Assembly: GCF_901000735.1 (NCBI RefSeq)
Contig: NC_081546.1
Span: forward strand, 25,298,529-25,362,528
Length of the DNA stretch: 64,000 nt
Source of the DNA: Corylus avellana
Lineage: Eukaryota > Streptophyta > Magnoliopsida > Fagales > Betulaceae
Reading direction: 5' to 3'
A model generated the notes under the pieces. It saw only the letters and a list, made by a program, of their open reading frames with translations, made no database searches and was not told where the DNA came from. The position numbers and the translations under genes are program-made. Positions 45,534 through 57,760 of the stretch are shown here, piece by piece; position 1 is the stretch's first letter; each line of letters starts with the position of its first letter.

Positions 45534-48500
45534 CTGATGCGAATCAATATATATATATTTTCGAGAAAATTAATTTTAACCATCTTACATTTATACGATG
45601 AGATGATTTCTAATGTCATGCCCTTAGAGTTATTAAGGCGCAAACATTGGATTAATAGATTAATTTTAGAAGATGTTTTGCCTTCACTAAATAAAGGAGA
45701 GAGTTCTCATAAGTGAGAAAACTTCTAATTTCTCAGCTTCCTTACCCATCATCCTATACCCCATGGTATAATTAGCGTATCATTTTTCCATATTGAGTTC
45801 TCTTTTCAATTTTCAATTCTTCATTTTTGCTGCAGTCATACTGTAACTCTAACAGAACAATCCTAATTCCTAATTCTGCCAGGCATATGACTCAATTACC
45901 TGTTTATGAGATAAGTGTGGTTAAGAGTCTTATTGCACATGCATTTTATTGGCATAAGAAGTCACAAAAGAATTGGAGTTAATCTGGAGATCACCACATA
46001 TCTCCTTTCAGTATATTAAACTGACGTGTTAAAAATATATTTGATTTTCACATGCATTTTAAACATATCTCAATTTGATAGATTGAATTGAAAGAAATTC
46101 CTTTAATTGAATTTAGAGAAAAATTTATCGGTTTTAGCTTTGAAGCCTTGATAAACAGGTCGCCACACTCTCGCCCCTAGTTTGGATATTTTTTGTGCTC
46201 GTCTCACTTAGTTGTTCCCATTGTGCGCACTTTCAAGTGGGTATTTGAAATTCAAGTTGCAAAAAGCATGCAGTCACAGAACCATGAATTTTACTCCGAG
46301 ATATTTTATTGTTATTTGCTGTCTATGTAGCTGATTAAATGGGATTGCCACGCGAATATTGTAATATAGTTCTTCAACGGATACGAATGAGAATGCTACT
46401 TCTTGACTTGCAGCTATAATGCCCTATCTTTCTTTCTTATCTACTGCCTTTAGTATAGTGCTTTTCAGCTAAATAGATTCTACATCTTGGAACCAAGCCA
46501 AATTTAGAGCAGCGTTGTGGTGATGCATGGAACTAACAATCAAAAAGCATTAAAGCTACGAAGACTAGAAGGATCATTTAATAAACAGCAAGCGAGTGTC
46601 AAAATATTATGGGATAGTTGCAGAATAAAATTATAGTATGTAATGTTACTCGGGGAAGAATTTTACTCAATTTACAATTCGACAAAAGAAAAGGCATTAG
46701 CTGCCAAACTGGTGACTTATATTTGTAATCTGAACAAAAAATAAAATATATATGAAGGGTTCCTTATCTTCCAAACTCATTCATTTATTTATTTATTTAT
46801 TGGCTTTCTATCTTTAAAGTCCCACTATCTTTCTGTATTTCTTAATTTATTCATTTATTGCTTTTGTTTAATTGCCAGTTCTTCAAATGTTTAAGCTTGC
46901 AGAGATTGATAAAGATGGAAAGTAAATTACGGATGCATATTTCAAACTCAAGATTACTTGTACGAAATCATTTGAAATGGTCAATTATTTTAAAAACTTA
47001 GTTTATAAGAAATGATAAATGAATTATTAATTAATATTCTAACTTATTTTCAGAACAATCATACCACTCGACAATGGACAACAAGACCAGGTCAATCTTG
47101 TAGCCTTCCAAATTTCCAATTATTCTGATGAAGGCCCCAAAAAATCAACCCAAATCACTTGCATGATCCATGCATGGGAACAAATGTGAGAGTTTACTTG
47201 GATGACCCTAAAGTTAGGGATTTGATGTGATTGATGAAGATCAAATCTCTTAATTTAGGGTGATTCAATCACAACAAGTCATCAAATCTTTAATTTTAGG
47301 GTAATTTAATCTTCATCAATCTCATCAAATTCTTAACTTTAGGGTAATCCAAATATAACAACAAACATGGTTGTTTAATTCGTAGGGAGAAGGCTATGTC
47401 AAGAACACTCCAAATTAGTTAATCATGATTTTGTTGACTTATTGGGGAATTTATATTGTAGAGTCGGTCCAAAAACCCAGCTCTAGCCCATCTGATCATC
47501 AAATTTGGTCAGGCATTCTGTTGGCCATACATATATGCATTCATCGATTTAAGTATAATGATTGAGGGTTATCATACTTGTAATTGCCCCTTGATCATTG
47601 AGTAGAACGAAAGAACATTCGTTTTGAATATATATAGTTAACTCGTTTTTTTCGAGCTTTACAAAAATACAAATATTGGGTAGAACTAACTTTTAAAAAT
47701 TATCTTGCAAATACTACCACGTACGCTTGGTAGCCAATCATTAGGCGATTCGACATGTTCATGAGTTGGAAAAAGGTGTTACCTTTCTTCACTCATCAAG
47801 CAAAAGAAAAAGATCATAGATTGCATGTTGATAGATAATTAAGGTGAAAATTGAAGTATATTAAGAAATAATTATATTATTTGTTTTATGTTGTCTATAT
47901 ATATTTTTTTAACATCGAATGGATACAAGTTTTATTTTTTATATATTAATTTAAATGTAAATCTTAAATATATTTTTGTTTATGCTTTCATAAAAATATC
48001 TTGATTCGGTCTCTGCTAGTAGGTTACATTAAAGTTACTAGGTTAGAAAAAGTAATAAAGGCTTGTAAATGGTGTGAAGGAGACAAATAATCTAGGGCCC
48101 ATATAAAAATTAATCCACCAATTAGATTAGTGCAAGTGGTACTTGAATTGTCATTGCAATCTTTTGGATGTGGAAAGCCTTGCATCATTGCCCCAATTCA
48201 ATGATTTCTGGTCATTTCAAGTTGACAAAATAAGAAATTATGAAGCTTGCACGTGACTCAAAGAATACGTACAACAAATCCAGCTTTCGCCAGAAGGGTT
48301 TATAACCATTGCTCGTTAGCTCGCTTGAGTTAATTAAGTTGATAATCAATTATGGCATTCGGATTAAATTAATATATATGTCACAATAATGTTATGCGTA
48401 AGACTTTTATTTTCCTATTATTTCTTAAAAATGATGTGTCTTTTTAAATTAATTACCATTAGATCAAAATTCAACATTGATCTATTCCAAACTGAATGAT

Positions 48501-49250
48501 GATCAAATAATGATTTTAAAAATTACATCACTTTTGGGGGATAAAAGGAAGATAAAAGTCTATTTCAAACGCTTTTTTCCAACATTTTTTAGGGTTTACA
48601 AGTATTAATAATGTATTCAGTTGGTTAAGTTTCTTTCAACATATATCTTGATAGAACTTACTTGTTTGGACAAGATATTCGAATAACTCGAATCTTTAAT
48701 GCATGAGAAAAGTTTGGATGGGAGGAATACGTAGTAGGTATTCAACCTCTAACGAGAGAGATCTTGATTTGATAGAACCCACTTGTTTGAATAGGTATTT
48801 GAACAAGATTGTCTTCTTAGGTCTTGTTGTCTTACGTATCATCACATTGCAGTGGTTTAATTGGATTAATTCTAAATTTTACCCTTTTTTTTTTTTTTGG
48901 TATCTTTTCAAAATTAAAGTAACTTTTAAAATTATTATTAAATCAAAATTTAATAGTAATTTATTACAAATCTAATTATGATTTTAATTTTAAGGAGACA
49001 TAAGAAAAATATGAGAGTGATATGTAGTATTACCCGTCCAAATAAGTCAAATCCATAATTTCAGTTCGACTTACTTCACTCCATTTCACACTCATTGCGC
49101 ATATGCTAAGAAGACTCTTGTGAAGAAAATAAAGAGGAAGAAAGGCTCGTCCATGAGGCGTCCTCCTTAGCCTATCCGTGACCGTGAGGATTGATAAAAT
49201 CGGCCTGTTCATAGAACCTAAAACAAAAAATAAAAAAATAAAGATAAACC
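45534..49250. other. Intergenic DNA with one foldback element
   Basis: AT-rich with no supported gene. A foldback repeat lies at 47190-47365. 46783-46800 is an ATTT repeat. 48655-48830 holds two related copies of a CTTGATAGAACYYACTTGTTTG segment. Confidence 0.5.
47190..47365. mobile_element. Foldback MITE-like element
   Basis: GAGTTTACTTGGATGACCC at the left is the inverse of the right side (GGGTAATCCAAATATAA). The inner arms AAAGTTAGGGATTTGATG and CATCAAATTCTTAACTTT also pair. A third, internal copy (CATCAAATCTTTAATTTTAGG) lies between. Its outer motif resembles the start of the LTRs at 41394 and 42874. Confidence 0.65.
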
Positions 49251-49464
49251 CTATTCACAAGCCGGTTCAACCTGAGGTGACTTAGGCAGTCGTTCAATAA
49301 AAGATTGTTTTATGAAGGAAAATAGAGTTGTTTGTCTCCACTAGGGTTCCTCTGAGGAACGGCTAGGTCTGGAGGGTTCGTCTTCTACCGGTTATCCGGG
49401 AGAGAAGGTTAGGGCAGGACAGAGTCGTAGTAGAGGAGATATCACAAAGGAGCACGATTTTACG

Positions 49465-50813
49465 ATGTCAGGGGAAATAGAAAGGCTTTGTGGTAAAATG
49501 ACATTGACAGAGGGTGAGAAGGCTGGCTTGCTAATATGTGAAGGGGACATTGCGGAGGGCCGGGTTAAAGGGGAGAGGTGCTTGGTGGGAAAGGTTGGTG
49601 GGGATTGCAGAGTCAATAAGGAGGCCTTTAAAACTGTATTATCCAGAATATGGTGGGTGTCGGGCCAAGTGGTTTTCAAGGAAATTCAAGACAATGTATG
49701 GTTGTTTGAGTTTGAAGAAATCACAGACAAGCAACGGGTCTTAGAAGGCAGACCCTGGTCTTTTGATCGACAGATTCTAGTTCTTCAAGAGTTTGATGGG
49801 AGTGTTCCTCCCTCCCAAATGGATTTCTCTCATTCACCGTTTTGGGTTCAGGCTCATGAGATGCCTCTACTGTGCATGAACAAGACGGTGGGTACCAAAA
49901 TTGGTGAGTCTCTTGGTGATGTAGAAGACGTGGACGTTGCTGGCGATGGAGTGGGTTGGGGTAGGTGTCTACGTATCCGTGTCAACATTAACCTTCATGC
50001 ACCCTTGGAGAGAGGAAGGGCACTGCAATTGGGGGGAAAATCACACTGGGTGATTCTCAAATATGAGAAACTTCTCATGCTCTGTTTTGATTGTGGGAGG
50101 ATTTTACATGACAAGAAAGGGTGCCCGGTTCAGAAGTCCTCAACAAGGACCACGGACAGCAGTATCAAGGAATGGGGGGTTTGGCTCCGGGTTGATGATT
50201 CCCGGCGGACAAGTGGTGGCGAGAGGGGCGATGGTTTAGGGTACACGGCGACAAACGAGAAAGGCGGCAGCTCTATGTTCACGGGGTGGGAAAATAAGGA
50301 AAGCTCATCAAAATATGGCAACCCTAGCAGGTCCAACGGCGGTGATGATGAGGTGCGCAGTTACGAGTTCGAAGCTTGCCAAAAAGGGGTTGCAAAATCA
50401 GGGGGGGAAACAACTCAGAAGATACGCAGGGGACCGTGAATCACTCTGTTTTTCCTTCTTATGGGGAATCAGACAAATCACGACATATGGGTTCCCATGC
50501 AAAATCAGGAACTGACGTGGAGGGGGACTTTGCAAAAAAGGCTAATATAGCAGAATTGGGGGAAAAGCCCATTGGGGAAGCAATTACTGATGGGCCTATC
50601 TGGTTGGACAGCACGAAGGGTGGGACCGGGCGGGGTGACACTGAACACTTTGGGATTCAAGATAAGTTGGAAGGGGCTGGGAACGAGCACTCGGACCAGG
50701 GTGCCCATGAAAACCATGTAGCGATGGAGATTTTATCTCAACCAAATCCAGTGACGGAGGGAAAGGAAAAAGCAAATTTAAGACACTGGAAGAGAAGAGC
50801 AAGAGACGCATAG
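49465..50813 (+). pseudogene. LINE ORF1 (DUF4283-like nucleic-acid-binding protein with zinc knuckle), frameshifted
   Basis: The first frame (49465-50439) carries an N-terminal DUF4283-type domain (WWVSGQVVFKEI, LEGRPWSFDRQILVL, FWVQAHEMPL). A CCHC zinc knuckle, C-x2-C-x4-H-x4-C (CFDCGRILHDKKGC), follows at about residues 207-220. A shift near 50380-50435 moves the rest into the next frame, which ends NLRHWKRRARDA at 50813. That tail motif is usual for plant LINE ORF1. The protein binds element RNA in this family. Confidence 0.82.
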
Positions 50814-50989
50814 GATGGAAGGGTGAGTGGTCCCTCCTCTTTAAGGATCGGCCAAAAACGAAAGGCTCTCAGTAAAGAGGTTGGGCCAGCACAGGAGGGA
50901 ATACAAAAGAAAAAACATAGAGGGGTCTCGATGGAGGTTAGCAAAGGAAAGGAATTGGCGGAGGCTGCTTTACAGCCCCGCCAGTCCCA

Positions 50990-53900
50990 ATGAGTCTCAT
51001 AAGTTGGAACTGCCGAGGGCTTGGGAACCCTCGGACAGTTCGAGACCTTAGCCACATGGTTAAGGAAAAGAAACCCAATTTTTTGTTTCTAATGGAAACC
51101 ATTAGTAACAAAAAGCGGATGGAGCAGTTGAGAGTGAAACTTGGATATGAAGGATTATTTGTGGTGGAGCCAGTGGGGAGGAGTGGGGGTTTGGCTCTAT
51201 TATGGCGGGAGGCGCATGAATTAGAAATCCAAAATTATTCACGACGGCATATTAATGCAATTGTGAAGTTGGCGGACGAAGATTTCCAATGGAAGCTTAC
51301 CGGGTTTTACGGGCATCCTGATTCCACAAAACGAGGTGAATCATGGTCTCTTCTCTCACATCTTAGAGGTTTTTCCCCGGTTCCATGGCTCTGTGTAGGA
51401 GACTTCAATGAAATAACCCACCAATCTGAGAAATTGGGGGCAAGCAGGCGCAGGGAGAGTCAAATGGAGGCATTCCGGGCAGTACTTGAGGAGTGTTACT
51501 TGGGGGATTTGGGATTCTCAGGTCCGAAATACACTTGGTCAAACAAGCGTCAAGATGACACATTTACTCAAGAAAGATTGGACCGAGGCGTGGGAAACAG
51601 CAGTTGGTGTGCTAAATACAAATCGGTTGGGGTCCATGTCATGGCAGCCAGGGCGTCGGACCACAATCCGGTTTTTGTCTCTTTTCATAATCAGCAACCC
51701 ACGGGTAGGAAGGGGAGAAAGAGCTTCAAATTTGAGGCTAGTTGGCTCCCAGATGAAGAATGTGATGCCATTATAAAAAAATGCTTGGGAGGGCGATATT
51801 GATGGAGGGGGAGCCATGGCGACAGTACAGAGAAGGTTGGAACAGTGCCAAACCCGGTTGAAGTGGTGGAGTAAGGAGAAATTCAGAAAAAATGAAAATT
51901 TAATCAAAAAGAAGACCGAACAATTGACTAAGCTACAAAGCTTGGAGGGCCCAGATCAACATGCAGCAACACAATGTTTGCAAAAAGAGATAGACATTTT
52001 GCTGGATTTTGAAGACACAAGGTGGAAACAACGGGCAAAACAAAGTTGGTACCGGGATGGGGATCGAAATACGCCCTTCTTTCATGCTTGGGCAAGTCAT
52101 AGAAGAAGAATTAATACGATCAAGCGGGTTGTTGACGCAAAGGGAAGGGAATGGTCCAAGCTGGAGGACATTAGTCATGCATTTGTGTCTTATTACCAGA
52201 AGCTATTCACATCGGAAGGGACTGAGGGTAAGGAGTCTTTTTTAGAGGGGCTGCAAGCCACGGTAACGAATGGTATGAATATACGATTGCTGAACAGATT
52301 TGAGGCGGCTGAGGCGGACCAAGCTTTGGCGCAGATGCACCCACTTAAATCGCCGTGTCCAGACAGTTTCTCAGCATGCTTTTATCAGCACTCTTGGAGT
52401 ACGGTACGTAATGATGTCTGTAAGGCTGTTCTTGAATTTTTGAATGATGGGAAATTTGCTGAAACTATTAATGTGACCAATATAGCCCTTATTCCCAAAA
52501 TAAAAAATCCCTCTAAAATTACTGAATTTCGCCCAATAAGTCTTTGTAATGTCGTGTACAAGTTGATTGCAAAGGTGTTGGCAAACCGACTGAAGTGGGT
52601 GTTGGGGGAGATTATTTCCCCAAATCAAAGTGCTTTTATCCCAGGGCGACTCATTACGGATAATATCCTCATAGCTTTTGAAGCCCTACATACAATGGAT
52701 ACCCGTTTGACCGAAAGGGAAGGATATATGGCTTTGAAGTTAGATATGATCAAGGCGTATGATCGGGTAGAATGCGATTTCCTAGAGCTTGTCATGTACA
52801 GGATGGGGTTTGCTGCGCGCTGGATTCATTTGGTAATGACATGTGTCCGCACAGTCAAATATTCGATTCTTATAAATGGGCAAACCTATGGGGAAATAAT
52901 TCCGACCCGGGGGCTTAGGCAAGGTGATCCACTATCGCCTTATTTTTTCATTATGTGTGCGGAGGGGCTTAGTCCCGCTTTGCAGAAGAGGGAGGGAGAT
53001 AGGGGATTCACAGGTTTGCCTATCACCCGCGGGGGCACACGACTACATCATCTATTTTTTGCGGATGATAGCTTACTATTTTGTAAAGCAAGGGAATCAG
53101 AATTGAGGTGCCTGCAGCAAATTCTTGGGGAGTATGAGAAAGCCTCTGGCCAGAAGCTAAACAAAGAAAAGACCGCCATTTTTTTCAGTCGCAATACCCG
53201 GGCAGACATTAAAGGACAGTTATCACAAACAGTTGGTGTGTCTGTGACTCAGAGATATGAATCATATTTGGGTTTGCCAGCACTAGTCGGAAGATCTCGC
53301 ACCAGCTCTTTTGAAGGGATAAAGGGGCGAATTTGGGACAAAATGTATGGGTGGAAGGAGAAGTTTTTGTCACAAGCTGGCAAGGAAGTACTTCTTAAAG
53401 CGGTGATTCAGGCAATCCCAACTTATACCATGAGTGTCTTTCAATTACCGAAGACTTTATGTCGCAATGTTAATTCGATGATGGCCAAGTTTTGGTGGGA
53501 GCATAAGGAGAATAAAAATAAAATCGCTTGAATGAGTTGGGAGAAACTGGGGAGATCCAAAGAATCAGGGGGTTTGGGCTATCGGGATTTGGAGTGTTTT
53601 AATATGGCTTTATTAGCCAAGCAAGGCTGGCGGTTGATCCAAAGCCCGGACTCATTGGTGGCAAAAATTTATAAGGAGAAGTATTTTCCTAATTGTTCAT
53701 TTCTAGACATTCCGATGGGGAAAAAACCTTCATATGCCTGGCGAAGTATATGGAATGCAAAGGCGTTACTCCGGGAGGGCTTGGTGTGGCGGGTGGGGGA
53801 TGGGCATTCTATCTTCATATGGGGTGATCGTTGGCTACCTACTAGAACCACACATGCGGTTCAATCACCCATACAATACCTCGATGGGAATGCTAAGGTA

Positions 53901-54155
53901 AAAGAACTTCTTGATCATAATACATGTTGGTGGAATATTCCATTGGTGGAATCAATTTTCCTTCCGGAGGAGGCTAGTATTATATGCGGTATCCCAATCA
54001 GCCCAAGGTCTCACCCAGACCAAATGACTTGGGGGCCAAATAAGAATGGACAATTTACTGTCCGAAGTGCCTATCATGTGGCAATGGAGGCGGGGGCTCG
54101 GAATTTGGGAGGTTGTTCAGTGAACAGGGGGTACAGTAGTTTTTGGAAACGGCTA
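50990..54155 (+). pseudogene. LINE ORF2 (endonuclease and reverse transcriptase), frameshifted, with one stop
   Basis: 50990-51802 is an AP-type endonuclease with all core motifs visible: SWNCRGLGN, the Glu in LFLMET, GFYGHP, GDFNE and ASDHNP. A one-base shift at 51795-51815 leads into 51816-53531, a reverse transcriptase with FRPISLCN, QSAFIPGR, LRQGDPLSPY and the catalytic FADD. A TGA at 53529-53531 lies where Trp is expected (KIA*MSW). The frame then continues to the gap with the zf-RVT-type linker (WRVGDGHSIFIWGDRW). The C-terminal RNase H domain is missing or in the gap. Confidence 0.88.
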
Positions 54156-54255
54156 NNNNNNNNNNNNNNNNNNNNNNNNNNNNNNNNNNNNNNNNNNNNN
54201 NNNNNNNNNNNNNNNNNNNNNNNNNNNNNNNNNNNNNNNNNNNNNNNNNNNNNNN
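54156..54255. other. Assembly gap (100 N)
   Basis: Placeholder of unknown size that truncates LINE ORF2. Confidence 0.95.
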
Positions 54256-54560
54256 TCCGCAAGGCAGAAAAAAAAGAGAAAAAAAATAAAAATAAAATTC
54301 GGGTCTGGCGGCAAGGCAGAAAAAAAAAAAAGAGAAAAAAAAAAAAAATAAAACATCCGGGTCTGGCGGGTCGACCTGCCAGACACGAAATTTTCGGGTC
54401 GTAATCGGGTCGATCTGCCAGACACGAAATTTTCGGGTCGTAATCGGGTCTACCCGATTAAGACCCGAACCCGATTAGCCCAAACCCAATACCTGTTTTT
54501 TCGTGTCGTGTTCGTGTCGGGTTCGCGGGTCGTGTCAAAATTGCCGGCCCTAATTATAGT
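54256..54560. mobile_element. Repeat-rich end of a DNA transposon with CGGGTCGTGTC motifs
   Basis: Two adjacent copies of CTGCCAGACACGAAATTTTC followed by GGGTCGTAATCGGGTC (54360-54455). Then GACCCGAACCCG, TCGTGTCGTGTTCGTGTCGGG and GCGGGTCGTGTCAAAATTGCCGGCCCTAA. GGGCCGGCAATTTTGACACG-type ends are common in plant non-autonomous DNA transposons. The other end is not seen. Confidence 0.5.
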
Positions 54561-54621
54561 TAGAGCTTGTGGTCGGGTTTTTAAATAATAATAATAATTT
54601 TTTTTTTAATTTTAAAAGATC

Positions 54622-55268
54622 TTTTTTTTTTTTTTTTTTTTTTTGAAGTGGAATTTGATCATTTCATTCATCTAAAAGGAATTTTTCAGCCAATACAATG
54701 TCATGAATACATAAAGGAGTAGAGTAACGCCACTGGTGTTCTTCCCGCAGTTGCATTGCGTACTTGGCTAATCTGTTTGTTGTCGAGTTGGCCCCCCTGT
54801 GAACATGACGAATTTGCCATTCATGACACTGACTAATATAAGTTTTAATGTCATCTACCAATGGACCCATAAGACCCTATCATTTCCTTCATCTGTTAAG
54901 CACCTAACCACCCCAAGGGAATCACCTTCAAGTATTATCTGGTCAATGTTAAGCTGTCGGATAAGCTGAACTGTTGACCAAGCTGCCACCATTTCGGCAA
55001 ATAAGGGGTCGGTGATGTACTGCTTGGTTAAACATTTAGCCGCCACCACCTCACCGACAGAATCACGTAGCACGACGTCCAACCCCATTCTCTTCCCAGC
55101 TAAGTCAATTGCTACGTCCCAGTTACACTTCAGAAAGTTCCCTTTCGGCCTGCTCCATTTTTCAGGGGACAGTTGTCGGGTCTGTGGACCTCCCTGGTGC
55201 ATATCACGGTTTGCCATCTTTGCCGCTTCCACCTGGTCCGTGGCCCACTGTGACAGCTGCGCTGGAGA
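54622..55268 (-). mobile_element. 3' end of a second LINE with RNase H domain, minus strand
   Basis: Read on the minus strand, an RNase H-type domain runs from the gap at 55268 to about 54855 (KCNWDVAID, LFAEMVAA, LEGDSLGV: the Asp, Glu and Asp catalytic positions). It shifts frame near 54860-54880 and ends CHEWQIRHVHRGANSTTNRLAK... with a stop near 54664. A poly(A) tail follows (poly(T) at 54622-54644). Plant L1 elements carry this domain at the end of ORF2. The opposite orientation makes it a separate or inverted element from 49260-54155. Confidence 0.85.
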
Positions 55269-55368
55269 NNNNNNNNNNNNNNNNNNNNNNNNNNNNNNNN
55301 NNNNNNNNNNNNNNNNNNNNNNNNNNNNNNNNNNNNNNNNNNNNNNNNNNNNNNNNNNNNNNNNNNNN
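55269..55368. other. Assembly gap (100 N)
   Basis: Placeholder that separates the second LINE from OSC3. Confidence 0.95.
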
Positions 55369-57384
55369 TAAGGGCTGATTTTCACTACCACATCATCAAA
55401 TTTTATGACAGTTATATTACATTTTACTAAATAGCATTACTCTATAGGAAATGAATTATTAATATTTTAACCTATATTAAGAATTATTGAAGGAGAAAAT
55501 ATCATTTTTACAGGTATGGTTATTGGGGTATTTGCTACACCTATGGTACATGGTTTGCCGTAAGGGCACTGGCAGCCTGTGGAAGAACCTACAAAAATTG
55601 TCCAGCATTGTGCAAAGCTTGTGAATTTTTGCTATCAAAGCAGCTACCTAATGGTGGTTGGGGAGAAAGTTACCTATCAAGCCAAAACAAGGTATGGAAC
55701 AGATCTTTTCAGTTTAAATTTTGATTCCCGGGCAGTAAATATAAGAGGGTTTCTATTGAGTTCATTTGTCCGAACAAAGAAATCGTTATCCAAGACTAGA
55801 GGCGGATACACAACGCCTGCCCCTGGTAAATTTTTTTTACAATAGAAATTTTTTTTAAAAAAAATATTTTGATGCCCAAATTTTCTACTAGCTCCTATAA
55901 AATAAACCCAAATTTCATATCTTTGACACTTTTAGCCTCTAAAAAACTCAGCCTAGCCCAAATTTCATCCCAAAAATCAGAGTAAATTGAAGGAGAGTGT
56001 GTTTTACACTACTTTTTACCTACCAGGCTACGACAATTTTTTTTTTAAAATTTTTTTTTTGCTTGTTCATTACTTTTGGCTATTACTATACGCCGTGATT
56101 CTGTTCTATAAAGCCTGTGATGAAAGTTCTTCTGTCTAAGCAGTAAGTCGTCTTTCGCAGGCCGCATCTTCATTATATTTTATTATTTTATTTCTACGCC
56201 TATTAAGATAAATTCTTAGATCTGCCACTGTCTAAGACCTGTTCAGACAGATAGGTCACATAAGAGCTCTCTAAGATATAGAGTCGGAATTACTAACAAG
56301 TCAGACAACAAGATTGTTGAGAATTTCTATCCCATAAATATGTATACTATATACCAAACCATATGACGAAAAAAAAAAAAAGGAGAATGAAAGGAAAGAA
56401 CTCAAGTTTGTTTCTTTGTGAAATAGTTTTGGACGAATATAGAGGGCAACTGTGCAAATTTAGTCCAAACCGCATGGGCCTTGTTGTCCCTCATTGAGGT
56501 TGGGCAGGTCGGTGCATCATTTTCTCTTCAAATAGTCAACTATTTGCTTTGCACTATAACATAGCATTGCTAATGCTGCATATATAAGAAGACCAAAGAA
56601 TGTAATAATATTTCGTTATAGAAAGAAAAAATATTACCAAAAAACTCTACGTGCATGCATATGAACAGAAAAATTAGCATCATTTACACAAATAAAGTCA
56701 AGAAAGTATGAAGCTTAGATATTCAACTTTTAGGAAATATAAACATACCCATATGTTGATTTTGAATGTTTTCATAACTTTAATTAGGCCGAGATAGACC
56801 CAACACCAATTCATCGTGGAGTAAGAGTATTAATCAATTCACAGATGGAAGATGATGACTTCCCTCAACAGGTAATTCATGTTTGTATATTTAGAATCCA
56901 ACACATTTACGTAAGTTCACAAAGTTTTCCTACGGTCCATGCTATTAATTAATTAACATATGTCTTTAAATTAGCAACGATTCTCACGTGCTTTTGAAGA
57001 CGTGTGTCAATTTAATGAGTAATGCTACTCTTCACACTAACGTATTTTAAATACCTTTCATTTTCTCTAAATGGTTTACATGGAAAGCCACTTAAAACAC
57101 TCAACTTTAGCTGGTGTAAATTGAGTGTGATAAATAAGCGTGAAGAGTGGCATTTCTTTCAATCCAATTTGAAGGAAAACTTTGTCCATTTAAGTGTATG
57201 CAAGTTGGTCTTTTTTTTTTTTTTTTCTTTATCAAAATAATTTTTTACTTATTAATTTATTTTTTCAAGCATGGTATATATATAATCGATTGCTATTGGC
57301 AACAGGAAATCACTGGAGTGTTTATGAGAAACTGTACACTAAACTACTCATCATATCGAAACATTTTCCCGGTATGGGCTCTTG
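55369..57384 (+). pseudogene. Oxidosqualene cyclase fragment OSC3, exons 15-18, inverted duplicate of OSC2
   Basis: This is colinear, in reverse orientation, with about 37440-35395 of OSC2, introns included. Exons: 55514-55691, 56427-56507, 56788-56871 and 57306-57384 (cut by a gap before its end). Frames remain open ([44 protein letters not shown]). Compared with OSC2 it shows Gly to Arg, Arg to Cys, Asp to Asn, Ala to Val and Gly to Asp. Most are C-to-T or G-to-A. Assembly gaps flank both ends. It shares the intron 17 MITE (57017-57160). It lacks exons 1-14 and is non-functional. Confidence 0.93.
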
Positions 57385-57484
57385 NNNNNNNNNNNNNNNN
57401 NNNNNNNNNNNNNNNNNNNNNNNNNNNNNNNNNNNNNNNNNNNNNNNNNNNNNNNNNNNNNNNNNNNNNNNNNNNNNNNNNNNN
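57385..57484. other. Assembly gap (100 N)
   Basis: Placeholder inside the last exon of OSC3. Confidence 0.95.
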
Positions 57485-57599
57485 GCTCGCGTAGGAGCCT
57501 TTCCCGAAGTAATTACCTGCAATAAGTTCAAACCATCAATGAAACGTTGGTATATATACTACGCAATATATGACATATACATATAGTTATGGTAAATTA

Positions 57600-57760
57600 A
57601 AGTAATACGTCCTCATGTGCCACCCTTGAGAAGCTCTTCGAGCCGGTGTAGTGTGGTGTTTGATTCTGTGCTCATATGTCTTTCATGTGCGCACAATAAT
57701 CCTACGAACAACAACTCATGAATAGTTGTCACGTCACTAAAAGAACAGTTTTTTGTAGTG
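57600..57760. mobile_element. Right terminus of a CACTA (En/Spm) transposon
   Basis: The sequence ends ...AACAGTTTTTTGTAGTG at 57760, i.e. CACTACAAAAAACTGTT on the other strand, the hallmark of CACTA elements. TAGTGACGTGAC-like subterminal motifs lie just inside. The next base begins the duplicated block shared with 6789. The left terminus is not seen and may lie in or beyond the gap at 57385; the start given here is arbitrary. Confidence 0.7.

Larger units (their letters stand above)
49260..54155 (+). mobile_element. L1-type LINE, nearly complete, 3' end in an assembly gap
   Basis: Plant L1-like retrotransposon with a 5' leader (from about 49260; exact start not seen), ORF1 (49465-50813) and ORF2 (50990-54155). 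It is less AT-rich than its surroundings and has few lesions: one frameshift in ORF1, and one frameshift and one stop in ORF2. It runs into 100 N at 54156, so the 3' UTR and poly(A) are not visible. It was inserted about 6 kb upstream of OSC2. Confidence 0.9.

Noticed and set aside
49260..55268. One LINE with a twin-priming 5' inversion
   Set aside because: Twin priming would place the inverted 5' part upstream of the 3' part with poly(A) at the outer end. Here the poly(A) faces inward, between the two parts, so two elements or a later inversion is more likely.
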